A program made the translations under genes and the position numbers. From Ectobius pallidus (taxonomy: Eukaryota; Arthropoda; Insecta; Blattodea; Ectobiidae), in NCBI GenBank assembly GCA_964059195.1, contig CAXKWD010000005.1:138461686-138525685 (forward strand): a stretch of 64,000 nt of DNA, read 5' to 3'. Each line of letters opens with the position of its first letter. Position 1 is the first letter of the stretch. Positions 23,804 to 35,446 of the stretch are shown here, in pieces. The notes under the pieces were generated by a model. That model did no database searches. It was given only the letters and a program-made list of their open reading frames with translations, and was not told where the DNA came from.

Positions 23804-23961
23804 GAAAAGTCTATTGTCAAACAATCACACACAGTCTCCATATTATATATCAATGTTAAAATTTTAAATATATTACCGTTTCGCAACGGTAATATATTTA
23901 AAATTTTAACATTGATATATAATATGGAGACTGTGTGTGATTGTTTGACAATAGACTTTTC
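23804..23961. repeat. Perfect inverted repeat, 77-bp arms, 4-nt loop
   Basis: The left arm 23804-23880 and right arm 23885-23961 are exact reverse complements by my base-by-base check, separated only by TCGC. The flanks show no target duplication. As RNA it would form an uninterrupted 77-bp hairpin. It lies 23 bp upstream of repeat copy B. Confidence 0.97.
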
Positions 23962-23984
23962 CGTCTATTACAAGATATTATTGG

Positions 23985-24325
23985 TGCCATTTTAAGAAGG
24001 CCTCTTCCCAAACCACCATCTATATACAAAAGAATATAACAGCATTATTCCCTAATCCGAAAATGTGCACCGACACCGACAAAGAAAAGGCGCTCTTCTA
24101 GTCGCGTGGATTCTCTCAGTGTTGCCGCTATCATTCACTACTTCGTAAGTGAATTAAATGCTGTAGTACGTATTTGACAACATTGTACTGGACTGTAGAC
24201 AAGTGTGAATACGCCTAATTACTATTCTGTTCACTGATTGACAGGTCGAAGAGGATTAGGATGGCAGGAGATAGAGGCAGTTTGGAAAAAGAGTCTTTAA
24301 GAAGTGTCACCGACAATACAATATA
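23985..24325. repeat. 341-bp dispersed repeat, copy B
   Basis: Direct copy of 21031-21371, ending in the same way (gtctttaagaagtg, cac, cacaatat-like). The two copies are 2954 bp apart and flank two other repeat insertions. Confidence 0.85.
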
Positions 24326-25770
24326 GATGTCCCTTATTGCATCAATGTTTTATAGAAGTTTCCTCTGGGAACTCAGAAATGCCATGTCTCCTCTAACGTT
24401 TTCCTTCCGTCTTCAACTATTTTATTTTTTGTCTCTGTATAAAAATAAATATTATAATCATTCACACAACAACGAATTATTGCAACTAAAATAAACTAAT
24501 AAATTTATCATCGTGATTGTTCCTATAGACCAAAATATACCACAACACAAAAACTAGCTACATAATTAAGAAATAATAAGCAATATAGCCTACTTTATAA
24601 TTAAAACAGAAAGCATCTATTTCAGGTAGTTCAGTAAAGTCACTAATTATAAAAGGATGTTTGAAGATATAAAACACTTTTAAGTCTTTTGAAACATATT
24701 GAGACTCATATGGTACTTTATTAAACTTTTTAATTGCTATAGTATGTAATCAGTATAAAGTCACAGTTTCTCAAGATTGTACAGACACGATTTCATAAAT
24801 TGGATGCGCGATGGTTCAGAAGCCTTAGCTTAAACCCCCAAGGGGCTTTAGTTAACCAATTAGCTATGCCTCGAATATGTCTTTATACTTCAAAGGTTTT
24901 GGTGAAGATACCAGAAACAGCATTATGAGTAGTGAAAGTGATGAGTCATAATTACTAGAATCCTCGAATCTCTTGTTACTTAGCACTTTCTTGACGTTAG
25001 CGTGCGACATGCACGGAACGCTCGCTTTGTAGATCTGAATAATTATACATTGTTCTAAACGCACTTCCTCACTGTACGCTAACTTCTGTTTTGATCAGCC
25101 TACCGTCAGCATTGTTTCAATGTTATGCATTTTAAAACATCCTCAAAGCAACGCCTCTGGCATGTTGTGGCATATCTCTGAATTTTTAACGACCAAATTG
25201 GTGTATGGAATCTAGTGTTGCCTACCTTCTGCTTTGAAAATACTGGGCCTGCTATGGTAGGGTGTCCTTATAATGTTTATATAAAAACGGTAAATTTTAA
25301 ACATTAAAAAAAAAATCTGGGATAGTTAAGGAAAAAAAAGGGACGTAAAGTTCATCCACAAAATTTAGAGATCATTATTTTCAAATGTAGGCCTACTTTT
25401 GTCTCGTGAACACAAGTTACCCAAATGACGTCTTAAACTTCTTTTGCAGACTGGTGTACATAATTTATTTCGCAGAAGCAGATGCCTCATTGTCACTATA
25501 CTTTTCACTACCTTTAGTATTTGATCAAGAAGTGCTTTTTTTAATGAAACTTTGTCATAAAAGTCAGCACCTGCAGTATGTTTATTGTGTTCTGGCAATG
25601 AGCAAGAACTTCACTTTGCAAATTTCATTAGTGTAACGTAAAATACACTGGGCAATCGGACTCACAAAAAAGAGGGATATTTGACCGTCTCCAATCAAAC
25701 TTTCGGGCAGTGGGACACTTTGCCAAAGACGAGACTGTGTCGGGAATATCGAGACACTTCCACGCTATTT
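24326..25770. other. AT-rich non-coding stretch
   Basis: No gene was recognised. Sequence at 25740-25770 seems to be a decayed outward extension of the following foldback. Confidence 0.4.
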
Positions 25771-26334
25771 ATACCCTTAGCAACCAGGGAAGGCGGTTGA
25801 GGCCAGGTAGGTTCCTTCACCCGCTAGCACCCTCACATTTACAAGCAGAGGGAATTAGGACTAACCGTAATTTCCTCCCCATGAGTCACCTAGTCTACTT
25901 CAATCAATCAATCTTAGATTTTTTTAATATGTCATTTTTTCTTAAAATGTTAGTTATATATCAATTCTACGCATAATTATAAGAAAAATGATACCAAACA
26001 ATGTATAATTTACTTTAATAGGAACATTTATAACAAATACATAAATAAAAGATACGAGAAAACTGCTATCAAGTTCTATGTTCCTATTAAAGTAAATTAT
26101 ACATTGTTTGGTGTCATTTTTCTTGTAATTATGTGTAGAATTAATATATAACAAACATTTTAAGATAAAATGCCATATTTAAAAAATCTAAGATTGACTG
26201 ATTGAAGTAGACTAGGTGACTCATGGGGAGGAAATTACGGTTGGTCATAATTCCCTCTGCTTGTAAATGTGAGGCTGCTAGAGGGTGAAGGAACCTACCT
26301 GGCCTCAACCGCCTTCCCTGGTTGCTAAGGGTAT
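25771..26334. mobile_element. Large foldback element, 256-bp arms
   Basis: The arms 25771-26026 and 26079-26334 are inverted copies with few mismatches, around a 52-bp centre. The outer ends read ATACCCTTAGCAACCAGGG and its complement; the inner ends read ctttaataggaacat and its complement. Outside the arms, weaker inverted similarity (atatcgaga/tctcgagatat) continues for 30 bp or so, so the original repeat was longer. No target duplication is visible. It has no coding capacity. Confidence 0.85.
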
Positions 26335-29100
26335 ACTAGTGATGAAAGTTCTCGAGATATCAATAATCGTATAAAAAGTATCGTATAAAAATCGTACAAA
26401 AAGTATTCGATGATTTAATACTACGACATTTAATACTATGAGATGAGAAGTTGCCGAGTAATCCCTTCGGTTAGCATTATTATACTTCAATAATATTATA
26501 AGGTTTAATGCAGTACATAGATTGCTGTATAGAGATAGCTACGCCTATTTAAAAAAAAACTTGAAAATTTAAAATTTAAAAAGTTAATTATACCTTATAT
26601 TTTTAGGTTGAAACTTTTTTAAATACGGTTGTTTATAAAATCATCATCATATGACTTAGGGAAGTGGAGGAATGCAATTTGTAAACAAAAATTATAATTT
26701 TAATAGTAGAAGGCGTATGGGAACCCCATCGAAATTCATTAGAGTCCGTGAAGCTACTCCTAGCTCATCAGGAAAATGTTGACTCCCTCCTTGACTTCTT
26801 ATTTGAGGATTTTGGAGCTATAGACCCTATATTGGGGAATTTTGAGGAATAATGCATTAATTAAGCACACTAGAAATGGGGAAAATTTACATACGTCTCC
26901 TTAACCATTTACAGAGGTTAGAAATGTTATTGGCAAAATCTTCTATTTTCAAGCAGTTTCGTTAGTACTGATATTATACCAGACGTCTCTGCACGATTAT
27001 CGTTAGTTACGAGTTACATTACGTTCTTGGTTTCTTCCTTCAGATGCAAAAATGTTTTTTTGACAGAGGAAGAGATTTTGTTTATGGCTAACAGGTACAA
27101 GTGAAGGGTTGGAAGCTGGGAGTCGTTAACAGCAGAAACTCCTTCCCCCCAAGGCACGCGAGACTTATCTCTGTTGCCAAGGTGACCTGTTGACCCCGTG
27201 AATTCTCTGTGCTTCTAATGACGTTTCTTTTTTCACACTGGGGAATGTCATATACTCCATAATAATTAACACCGCAGCTGTCTGTACTCATTTCTTAATG
27301 GTGGCTTGAAATTTGCTTTTCTTTACTCCTACTTCTCTTTTCAGAGAGAGTTATACTGTTATTAAATTATATTAAACCATACGAAATTACAGTACAGTAT
27401 GTTCAGTAATTGGAACTGTAGTTACCTACAAACCCCCATATGTTTGAGAGCTGTCTGTATCTTAAACGGGTTGGACAGTTTTAATATGTGTTATGTCATA
27501 TCAATGTTGGTTGTAACTCGACGTGCACTTTGCTCATACTTTTTTAAATACCAAAATCGCGTAAATCTATTGTTGACTTATTCGCTTTTACAACTTTCAC
27601 TTAAGGTGTGGTTAATTATTGTCTAATGAAAAAACTTAAAGAATTAAAGGGTGTTTAAATAAGTGAATAAATAAAATTGTACATATAGGCCTAATAAATT
27701 TGTTCGTCACAAGTTTTAACCAGTACAGAAAATATGATCTTCTCGGCACTAACAGCAAGTCAAGTGTGTTAACTACTACCAATCCTATGACGCTTTATGG
27801 TCTTAATTATCGTAAAGTATATAGGCAAATTGGAAATAGTCGACTCTTGTAAAAATTTTCAAAATTACTTGTAATTCACTAGCCTATATTAGTTTTCATC
27901 TTTCCAAAAACTTGAACGAAAAACTAAACCAACTAATAATTTCCTGCTTCTAAAGACATAAAACTTAGAATTTATTTGATCTTTGAAGGTGGAAACAGGA
28001 TATAATTATTGCCAGGAGTTAATGCGTTAATTTTACCCGACTAGAATCCTGGAAACAGAAAAGTCCCTGTTAAAAAAATCTTAGTGAATAGTTAGCGTTA
28101 ACAAAGGATGGAGAAACCAACCATTAGGCTACTTTTGCAGGAGCTACCTCCGAGTTAGATTCAAACGAAAACTGTGCCAAGCTATAGAAGTATAGAATTA
28201 TCCACATAGAGAGAACTGATCACGTGATTCGATTTGTCTCCTCGATTTATTTATTCACTGGAGTGAATGCAGTGATAGTAAAATGATAACCCAGACAGAT
28301 AACGGAACTCACTTGCCAGACACAAATCAGCGAAAAGCCAAAGTCATGGATAGATAACGAGTTAAAATACAGGGCCGTTTATCACTTTTTTTTTTTCAAA
28401 CGCCACGTCCATTAGAATTGAGGTGGTGGGTGGAAGAGGGTGGGTTATTGGATGTCATAAATTCTCAGCACTTGCTACAAGTGACAATTAATTCAGAGTT
28501 GATACTAGTTATATGTGTTGATTTATCCCTGGCTAAACTTACCCCCTTCTCTCCGCTAAACCACAAGCTTTATTACTGCGTTTTGAACCCCACTAATCAC
28601 ATGATACGTTATTTTCAGAGTGGAAACCTCTGTTCTAGCTTTTTTTATGTGTTTCTGGCACCTTTGCAACAGCCACATATCATCAAGTAAATGACATTGT
28701 TTGGGTAATGTCCCACTTCATGGGCCCTTTAACGCATTTAATTATGGTTAAATCTACATTAAATAAGGACAAAGTTCATATCCCGCTATTATTTTAAGCT
28801 AAACCTTATTTAGAACTAAGTCCTTAAGATTTTTTTGCATATTTTATTTAATCTATTCACAGCTGTGGCCTAAGAAATCACACTTAATTGGCTATAGCAT
28901 CAGCATAAAAAGTATTGGCATAAGAAAATAATTTTTGAAACAATGTCTACCTACAGTTAGAATGAATTTAATTAACTTAGCAAGTAAACTTATCAGCAGC
29001 TACAAAAGGCACAGTGGGCACATTATATCAATTATTTTAAAAATATACAAAGCAGAGCGAGTCCAAATGTTCAAATTCTAAAGTGATAATTAATTATTGT
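26335..29100. other. AT-rich non-coding stretch
   Basis: About 2.8 kb in which I recognise no gene, RNA or transposon end. Short open frames at 27399 and 28418 have no family features. Confidence 0.45.
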
Positions 29101-29443
29101 ACCATTGTTCCTGGGGTACGCCGTAGCGTAGTGGTTGAAGCTCTGCGCTACAAACCGGAAGGTTCGATTCCCGATGAGGTCGTTTAGATTTTTCAATTGG
29201 CCTAATCCTAATGGTAGCACTATGGCCCTGGGGTCGACTCAGCCTCTAACAGAAATGAGTACCCGGAGCAATCCTGGGGATAAAGGCACAACCTTACCCC
29301 CTTCACGTGCCGAATGTACAAAAATCTGGGAGCCTCAACCTCCTGGAAATCTCTGGGCATCTATGGCCTGTATAGGGATCACTTTACTTTACTTTACTTT
29401 ACTTTACTTTACTTTACTTTACTTTACTTTACCATTGTTCCTG
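29101..29443 (+). mobile_element. tRNA-derived SINE, complete, with 13-bp target duplication
   Basis: The element spans 29114-29430 and is bracketed by a perfect 13-bp duplication ACCATTGTTCCTG (29101-29113 and 29431-29443). The head has polymerase III boxes: A box TAGCGTAGTGG and B box GGTTCGATTCC. The body contains ggggtcgactcagcctctaa and aatctgggagcctcaacctc. The tail is ten ACTTT units at 29381-29430. The duplication is intact, so insertion is fairly recent. A 5'-truncated relative lies at 53907-54132. A 167-codon open frame that crosses the element is not a gene. Confidence 0.95.
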
Positions 29444-32400
29444 TTAACATACAGTACTTGTAATTTATCAAGAGAATTAATCACTTCAAGAAGAAAAGTT
29501 TTATGTTTTCGGATGCTTCTGTCCAAACTGGTCCACCTGGCATCTCTGAGATCATTGCTTAACATTACTAACTCAACCCTAGGTCTAGACTTGATACTAG
29601 GCTATAATACTTATTGTACAAATCATTTTAAAGGGTAGATAAATTTGAGAGAATAGGCCTATCGGAGAGGTGGTGATATTTACAAGCAATCAGAGTGGTA
29701 ATGCGGAAGTTGTCAGTGAGTGTAGAGGTAACCAGTACTCGAGTCGTGTCATATTCACATGTGAAGCCTTCAGCACCCTCTCACTTCGTGATTATTTAAC
29801 GTCAATCATGTGCGAAATAATAATATGTTAATCATCACGGTGTCATGAGCTCAGGTCAGCGTGATTTGGTGGAAAATTTGGACATTTTCACTGTACTTCC
29901 TAGTTATTATGTTAACTATTGCCCTTTAACCATAACCGTATTTCTGGAAAAGCTTGTATGAAATTTTAACAGTTGAAACCTTTTATTTATTTAATCTATT
30001 AGTATACGTCCGTATCAATATTAATGATAATAATCTTTGACCGGATATAAGCTACATGGTTATAAAACTAGAAGAAATTCTTGCATTAACATTCCAAAAT
30101 TTAGATTAAAATACACATTCCAAAATTTAGATTAAGCAAAATAGTCAGTACATTCATACTTATATTTAGGACCCATATTTCTCGATGAAATAAAAAATGA
30201 CTACACTCAAAAGTTTTCAAACTACTCCAGAGTTTATTAATAAGAAATCCCTTCTAGGCTATACTCTTGATGAATTTTTAAACGTAATTGTAAATATGAT
30301 GCAGTTTTTATTGTTAGGGTTTGTGCCTAAAAAGGGTATAATAAATGTAAATACAGTAGGCCTATATGATACATTTTCTCGTGACAAGTTAATTAGACTA
30401 ACTTCTACTTGTCTTTACACAGATTTTCATTTTTTTTGTACAGACGCTACTTATTCGCAACAAAGATATTATACCGGCATTTTTTAAAAGTCTTGAAAGT
30501 AGTGCACATTTATCATTTTCCTGTTATTCTCCGAAATTTAATATAGCCTACTGGAACATTGAAAAAATAGTATAGGCTATCTAAAATTCCTGGAACAACT
30601 ATTTAGAATTCCAAAATATAGATAGAAGAGTGTTAACACCTTGTTGTTTCATTCATAGAAATATTCTGAGTACTTGGAATACGTTTCCAGTTCTACGTTC
30701 TCAGAAAATCACCAGTTTTGTGTGAATTTAAATAATAAAATTGAAATCAGCATTGACTGATTTTCCCATCTAAACGACCATCCTTCTTGAAGAACAGCAC
30801 AGAAGCTCAGTCTTCTCGTTCTCTCGTATTCAACAAACGTAACATTAGTAAACATCTCATATTGTGTTGAGCTGAGATATAAAGGGACACATACAATAAT
30901 GCAATTTGAATTCGGCAAGTAGCCTGGACATACAGTGGTTACCATCGCACGTTCAAGGCGGGCGAAGAGTTCACGCTCACTATATTCAATCGCCAGAGCC
31001 GAGCCGAGACCTCGTGTTCTTAAAGAGGTGTTTAAACATTCATGACACGCTAAAGTGCTGCCTCCTGGCTCCTTCCAAACTACGTTTGCAGGTCTGCGAC
31101 CTCCAATGCCTCACATTACCTTAAAAACTTGGAATAGGGAAAATTTTGCAGAATATTGAGGGGACAATCTAGTTCGGATCTGGGTCACTAGAATAAAATG
31201 TTGGCTACCATTTTATTCCGTATCACTGTTCTTTAAACATCTATTCGCGTTTCTTTCTTCTTATTTCAGTCCTATTATTGTAAATTAGGCTATAGTATTT
31301 AATTCTGTTTCGTAGATTTACGGCACGTAAAAGAACTCCAAGCCTAAATTGGAGCCTCTGGACAAAATTTCTCGGCCCTTTCATGTCCTATGAGCTTACC
31401 ACCTGTCCCTCTGCCCTCTCTATGAAAATAAACGTAACAAAATTCACATAGGTAAAAAACCTCCACTTGCATTCGAGAGATAGTATTTAATTGTATTTTT
31501 ATATTTCTTGTATTCGTGGTATTTCTCAATTGCCCCCGGCCACGAACATGTGCTTATTCGCGCGGTATTATCATAATAAAAAAGTTAAATTTGATTAACA
31601 CGCGTGTAAATACTTTTGACTCCTTCAGAGCTGAATTTATAAGGGTCTAAGCAGCCATCAGTGGATTCTGAGTATGAAACCAATTTTTTTTTTAAACCGG
31701 CTTCACAGGTAATTAAACTATCACGTGGATAAATATTCTTAAATTTTATATTGAACATTACTCTATCAGTCTTAAATATCTGCTTTAAATAATTGTTCTA
31801 AGTGATGCATTTATACGACAGTAGCGGTGAAAGGGTTAAAAATACTGGAATCCTTTTCAGAAAATTTACTGTCCGTTGGCTAGTGCTGACATTCTTGTCA
31901 TCATCGGGGTAAATAATAATCCAACACTAACATTCTGTAATTGTAGAATAGGACAGAAACTTAAAAATTATCGCTTCTAGTGCAGATTTCTTCTGGAGAT
32001 TATATTTCTTCATATCATGATTAAAAATGTGTGCTTCTCCTTATGTGCTAGATAATTAAATTTGTATAGATAGGACAGAAATATAGAAGAGAAGTAAATG
32101 ATATTATGGTGCCATAATCAAGACTATTCATAAAACCTTTCATCAAATTACTGACAACATACTATCAAAGACACGAAATACTTTCCCTCGAATTCCTGAA
32201 TACTTGCTTATACCTACATACGTATTTTTATTATTATGGGGTTTCTTTAGTTCTTTATAGTGGAGAGTTAAAAGGGTTACCAAAATCAACTCACCGGGTC
32301 ATACTCTCTCCTTGATGTTCATCTTGTAACGCTAAGATAGAAGATAAGGAACACAAGAGATGAGCACTTTCCGTAGAAAAACCGGTTTTATAAGTAAATA

Positions 32401-32786
32401 ATACTGATACGGCCCGAGAAGCATATGATTATTCAGCTGGCTATATGCAAATTACATACAGCCAATGCATAATTTTATAAAAGTCTTTAAACTGATCAAT
32501 GATAACCCCGCCATTAAAGCTTTCTTTTTTATTTACAGCTGAAATCTCTTGAAGAATACGCCATTTATTACTTTCTTCGTCCTAGCACCTGACTTCTTTG
32601 GCAGAACAATTAGGCCTTATGTTTCAAATAAATAATGGCTAAGAGCTTCAGTTTTCACATGTGTTATTTTGATTTCATTTCACTCAGTGCTAATAGCCTA
32701 TGTAATTTGATTTCAGAAATACATTTATTTATTGTTTACCCCATATTAAATGCTTATAATACTTAAATATTTGACTATATTATTCA
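29444..32786. other. AT-rich non-coding stretch
   Basis: A 27-bp tandem duplication of cattccaaaatttagattaa lies at about 30093-30136. No gene was recognised in the 3.3 kb. Confidence 0.45.
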
Positions 32787-32990
32787 GTGCTAAGAAACGT
32801 CTCAAAAGTATTGACTGGGAGACTCGAAGGGAAAAGACCACCTGGAAGACCTAGATGTAGGTGGGAGGACAATATCAGGATAGATCTAAGGGAAGTAGGA
32901 TTTGCAAGGGATGATTGGATAGAGTTATCACAGAATAGGGTTGTATGGCGGGCTCAGGTAAGTGCGGCAATGAACCTTCGGGTTCCATAA
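32787..32990 (+). pseudogene. LINE 3' tail fragment (GKRPPGRPR-type C-terminus)
   Basis: A 67-codon open frame ends with a stop at 32988-32990. It carries GRLEGKRPPGRPRCRWEDNI, then IDLREVGF, then WRAQVSAAMNLRVP. This is a recurrent C-terminal block of insect LINE reverse-transcriptase proteins, normally the last 60-70 residues of a protein of about 1000. Everything upstream is missing, as in a 5'-truncated insertion. The frame is uninterrupted. No target duplication was identified. Confidence 0.72.
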
Positions 32991-34037
32991 AATAGATAAT
33001 ATTCCTTTAGCTTGCTCAGGAATTGTATGGTACTTCATGAGATTTTATGGTGAACGGGAAATGCCTGTCCGCCCGTGTATCTGAACGCGCAATAACTCGA
33101 ATACGCTTTATCGTATTTTCATGAAACTTGGTATACGCATTTATAACGTCCGTGGAAAAAAGCCTATTGATTTTGGACCAAATCGGTTGACTGGTACCGG
33201 AGTAATGCTCAATTTAGTGCCTATTTTGCGACAATACATTAGACTGAATTTATCAAATGCAAATCAGTGTTTACGGTGTTTAAATACGGCTTTGAAAGTT
33301 GCAATACACAGGGCTTTGACAATCAACACTACCCACATACGGTATTATGAAACTGGTGTTTAAAACGTGGAAACGTTCCATTTCCTTGGAGATCAATTTC
33401 CATAAATTATATATTTTTTAATAGCAAAGTTGCGAAGACCATAAAAAGATCAATTTTTTAGCTAAAGGTGTAATTTCTTTTTTAAAATGCTAAAAATTTT
33501 ATGCTGATGATGCATCCATTCAAATGAGAATTTTTGTCCGATTTATGGCCGGGTTTCCCTGGCAGGGTCACGTATTATAAGCCTACTAAGAGGCAACACG
33601 TTTATTTGGGCTGAGGAAGTTATGTTTCACACCAGATTTTTTTTATAACACATTCTCTGGCTTGAAGATCCCATGACCACTATGATGATTCAAACGAAGA
33701 GCTCAAATTCATATGATAATGGCGGCAAGGTAACGGAAATGCCGAATTATTCACATTTCAGCAGCTTCCCACAGACCTAGTCGACTTAAATTAAATACTG
33801 CATATCCAACCTTCGCGTCGTGGGGAACCAAGTAGATTGTTCTCGCTTTCCCTTTCGACGTCTCTTTGTCATATTCCGGGAACTCATCAACAAGGTGGCA
33901 TTACATCGCAGATTTATATGCACGATTCTCGGAGAAACTGTTCCATATCTCTCCACAGCAGTCGTGGCCGTTCTTAATGTATAAAACAAAATGATGTAGA
34001 GAGATTTCAGCGAATGTTAATGCAATGAAGCATATAA
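32991..34037. other. Non-coding stretch
   Basis: An 80-codon frame at 33121-33363 (MKLGIRIYNVRG...) lies in slightly GC-richer DNA. I do not recognise a family, so I do not call it a gene. Confidence 0.4.
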
Positions 34038-34041
34038 AGGG

Positions 34042-35425
34042 TGTAACCGATCAGTTCATACGGACTTATATAAAAAGAGGAATCAAATATAAGAAAATAC
34101 ATTTCACGGACAATATTTGAACTTCCCGCAACATTATCGACTACTAAAAACTAACATTACGCCTAGACTATTAGAATGACCATAAAACAAATTACATGAC
34201 AAGACAGAGGACATTTACACGAACAATTTGATATACAACACGATCATCTGAATCAAAAGACATTACCAGCAATTACAAATAATTAATCAAACGATTAATT
34301 ATTAACACGACAACATAGAAAATTACATCATTCAACGCATAATCAAGAAAGCTATACAACTACACTTATTGCAAACAATAGTGACAATTACTTTATGAAT
34401 CATTAACTAAATAAGGGAATACAATGAAGTGAAGGCGTGGCTTTTCGTCTAGAAAAGACCACTGTCGCCAGCTATTAAAGTGAAGTTGATGGATACGTTT
34501 CTTCCCAAACCTCAACCCACTTTAACGACAAATATTTCAAACACTAGCAGACGACTTAGCTAATTTCCAATCATAAGAGACAAAGCCTACTGACTGAACC
34601 AATGGAATGGCTAGAATATTTTAACACCGAAACATATTAACACGAACAGGAGCGACCAACAGAGACTTGAAGACATCTATTCAACAGCGACGGACGTAAT
34701 TTTTATAGACTAAACCGGAGTTAGAAATATACAGTGAAACAGTAACAAGTACTAATATTAATTTTATACCGACTTTTAAATAATACGGTCGAGGATAAAG
34801 ATATATATATTGGAATAAGACAAGATTATAGATATTATTTTTCGTATTGAAAAGTTAAACGAATAAATACCGCCATAAGATATATAACCTAAAATTCCTG
34901 CAATAAAACGTGCAGACGTTATAAGTATAATAATATAACCTAAAGTAATTTTGGCGACGACGAAGCAAATAGATAAAGACATTACTGTATTCTTCCTCCA
35001 GACATTTTAAGAAATTAACAAATCAAGTGAAAGATTTTCGGACAAAATAAACTTACAAATATTATTCAAGTTCATTATCAATAGACTTCATTTTTACGAC
35101 CTATAATCCCTTCATCTTATATCCTATTTTAGTTTTCGTCGAGCACGACCCTGAAAGAGATCTCGCTCTACCAACTGAGTTAGAAATAGCCGGACATAAT
35201 ATATTCAACGACCCCTACTAACAATTATACATTGGCACCCAACAGTCATAAATTAGCACCCAACATTACGAACAGTTATAAATTGGCGCTCATCTCGGTG
35301 CTAATCAAATACTCCCCCTACAAACGGTTATAAATTAGCTGCCCAACTTGTGGCCTAACAAACCAACGGTTATAAATTGGTCGCCCAACTCTAGGCCAAT
35401 ATATCCAAACCTACAAACAGTTATA
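34042..35425 (+). repeat. 5' LTR (1384 bp)
   Basis: It begins TGTAAC and ends GTTATA, a 6-bp imperfect inverted end pair rather than the common TG...CA. Candidate poly(A) signals AATAAA lie at 34862-34867 and 34902-34907. TATA-like words occur at 34067 and about 34797, but I cannot choose a promoter. The 68-codon minus-strand frame at 34776-34982 recurs in the other LTR only because the LTRs are copies. The last 200 bp contain the tRNA-like and primer-site-like repeats described separately. Confidence 0.96.
35139..35195 (-). tRNA. Lysine-tRNA-like fossil inside the 5' LTR
   Basis: Read on the minus strand this is GTCCGGCTA, a short insertion, then CTCAGTTGGTAGAGC, GAGATCTCTTTCAGGGTCGTG and CTCGA. 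It follows the D arm, anticodon-stem region, variable region and start of the T arm of the well-known animal tRNA-Lys(CUU). The last bases of the tRNA (T-arm 3' half and acceptor) are absent. The plus strand therefore carries the complement of the tRNA, the same sense as a primer-binding site. It is not a working gene. The same stretch recurs in the 3' LTR at 44804-44860. Confidence 0.8.
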
Positions 35426-35446
35426 AATTGGCTCCCATCTCAGGGC
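35222..35446 (+). repeat. Array of primer-binding-site-like units at the LTR end
   Basis: Units with the form GTTATAAATTGGC-n-CCCA start at 35275, 35327, 35369 and 35420. Two more degraded ones (caattatacattggcaccca and gtcataaattagcaccca) start near 35222 and 35244. Spacing is 52, 42 and 51 bp for the last four. Each unit repeats the LTR end (GTTATA) plus a sequence close to the tRNA-Lys primer site (TGGCGCCCAAC in many retroelements). Only the last unit straddles the LTR boundary; the others lie within the LTR and are repeated in the 3' LTR. Confidence 0.85.
35429..35446 (+). other. Probable primer-binding site
   Basis: TGGCTCCCATCTCAGGGC begins three bases after the end of the 5' LTR, where minus-strand DNA synthesis should start. 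It begins with TGG, complementary to the CCA end of a tRNA. The resemblance to the tRNA-Lys site TGGCGCCCAACGTGGGGC is partial, so the primer is inferred from the neighbouring units and the tRNA-Lys fossil. Confidence 0.65.

Noticed and set aside
29135..29638. A 167-codon open frame
   Set aside because: It starts inside the SINE head and runs through the ACTTT tail, whose pentamer has no stop in this frame.
32954..32965. CAG|GTAAGT-like word in the LINE tail as a splice site
   Set aside because: It lies in LINE coding sequence without a pyrimidine tract upstream.
34067..34074. TATATAAA as the LTR promoter
   Set aside because: It lies only 25 bp from the LTR start, which would leave almost no U3. 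Other TATA-like words exist and none is decisive.
34776..34982. A 68-codon minus-strand frame present identically in both LTRs (again at 44441-44647)
   Set aside because: Identity follows from the LTRs being copies. The peptide is I/Y/S-rich as expected from AT-rich DNA and has no recognisable domain.
35100..35446. CRISPR-like array at the LTR tail
   Set aside because: The units are degenerate, unevenly spaced and explained by LTR-end plus primer-site repetition; the setting is an animal genome.
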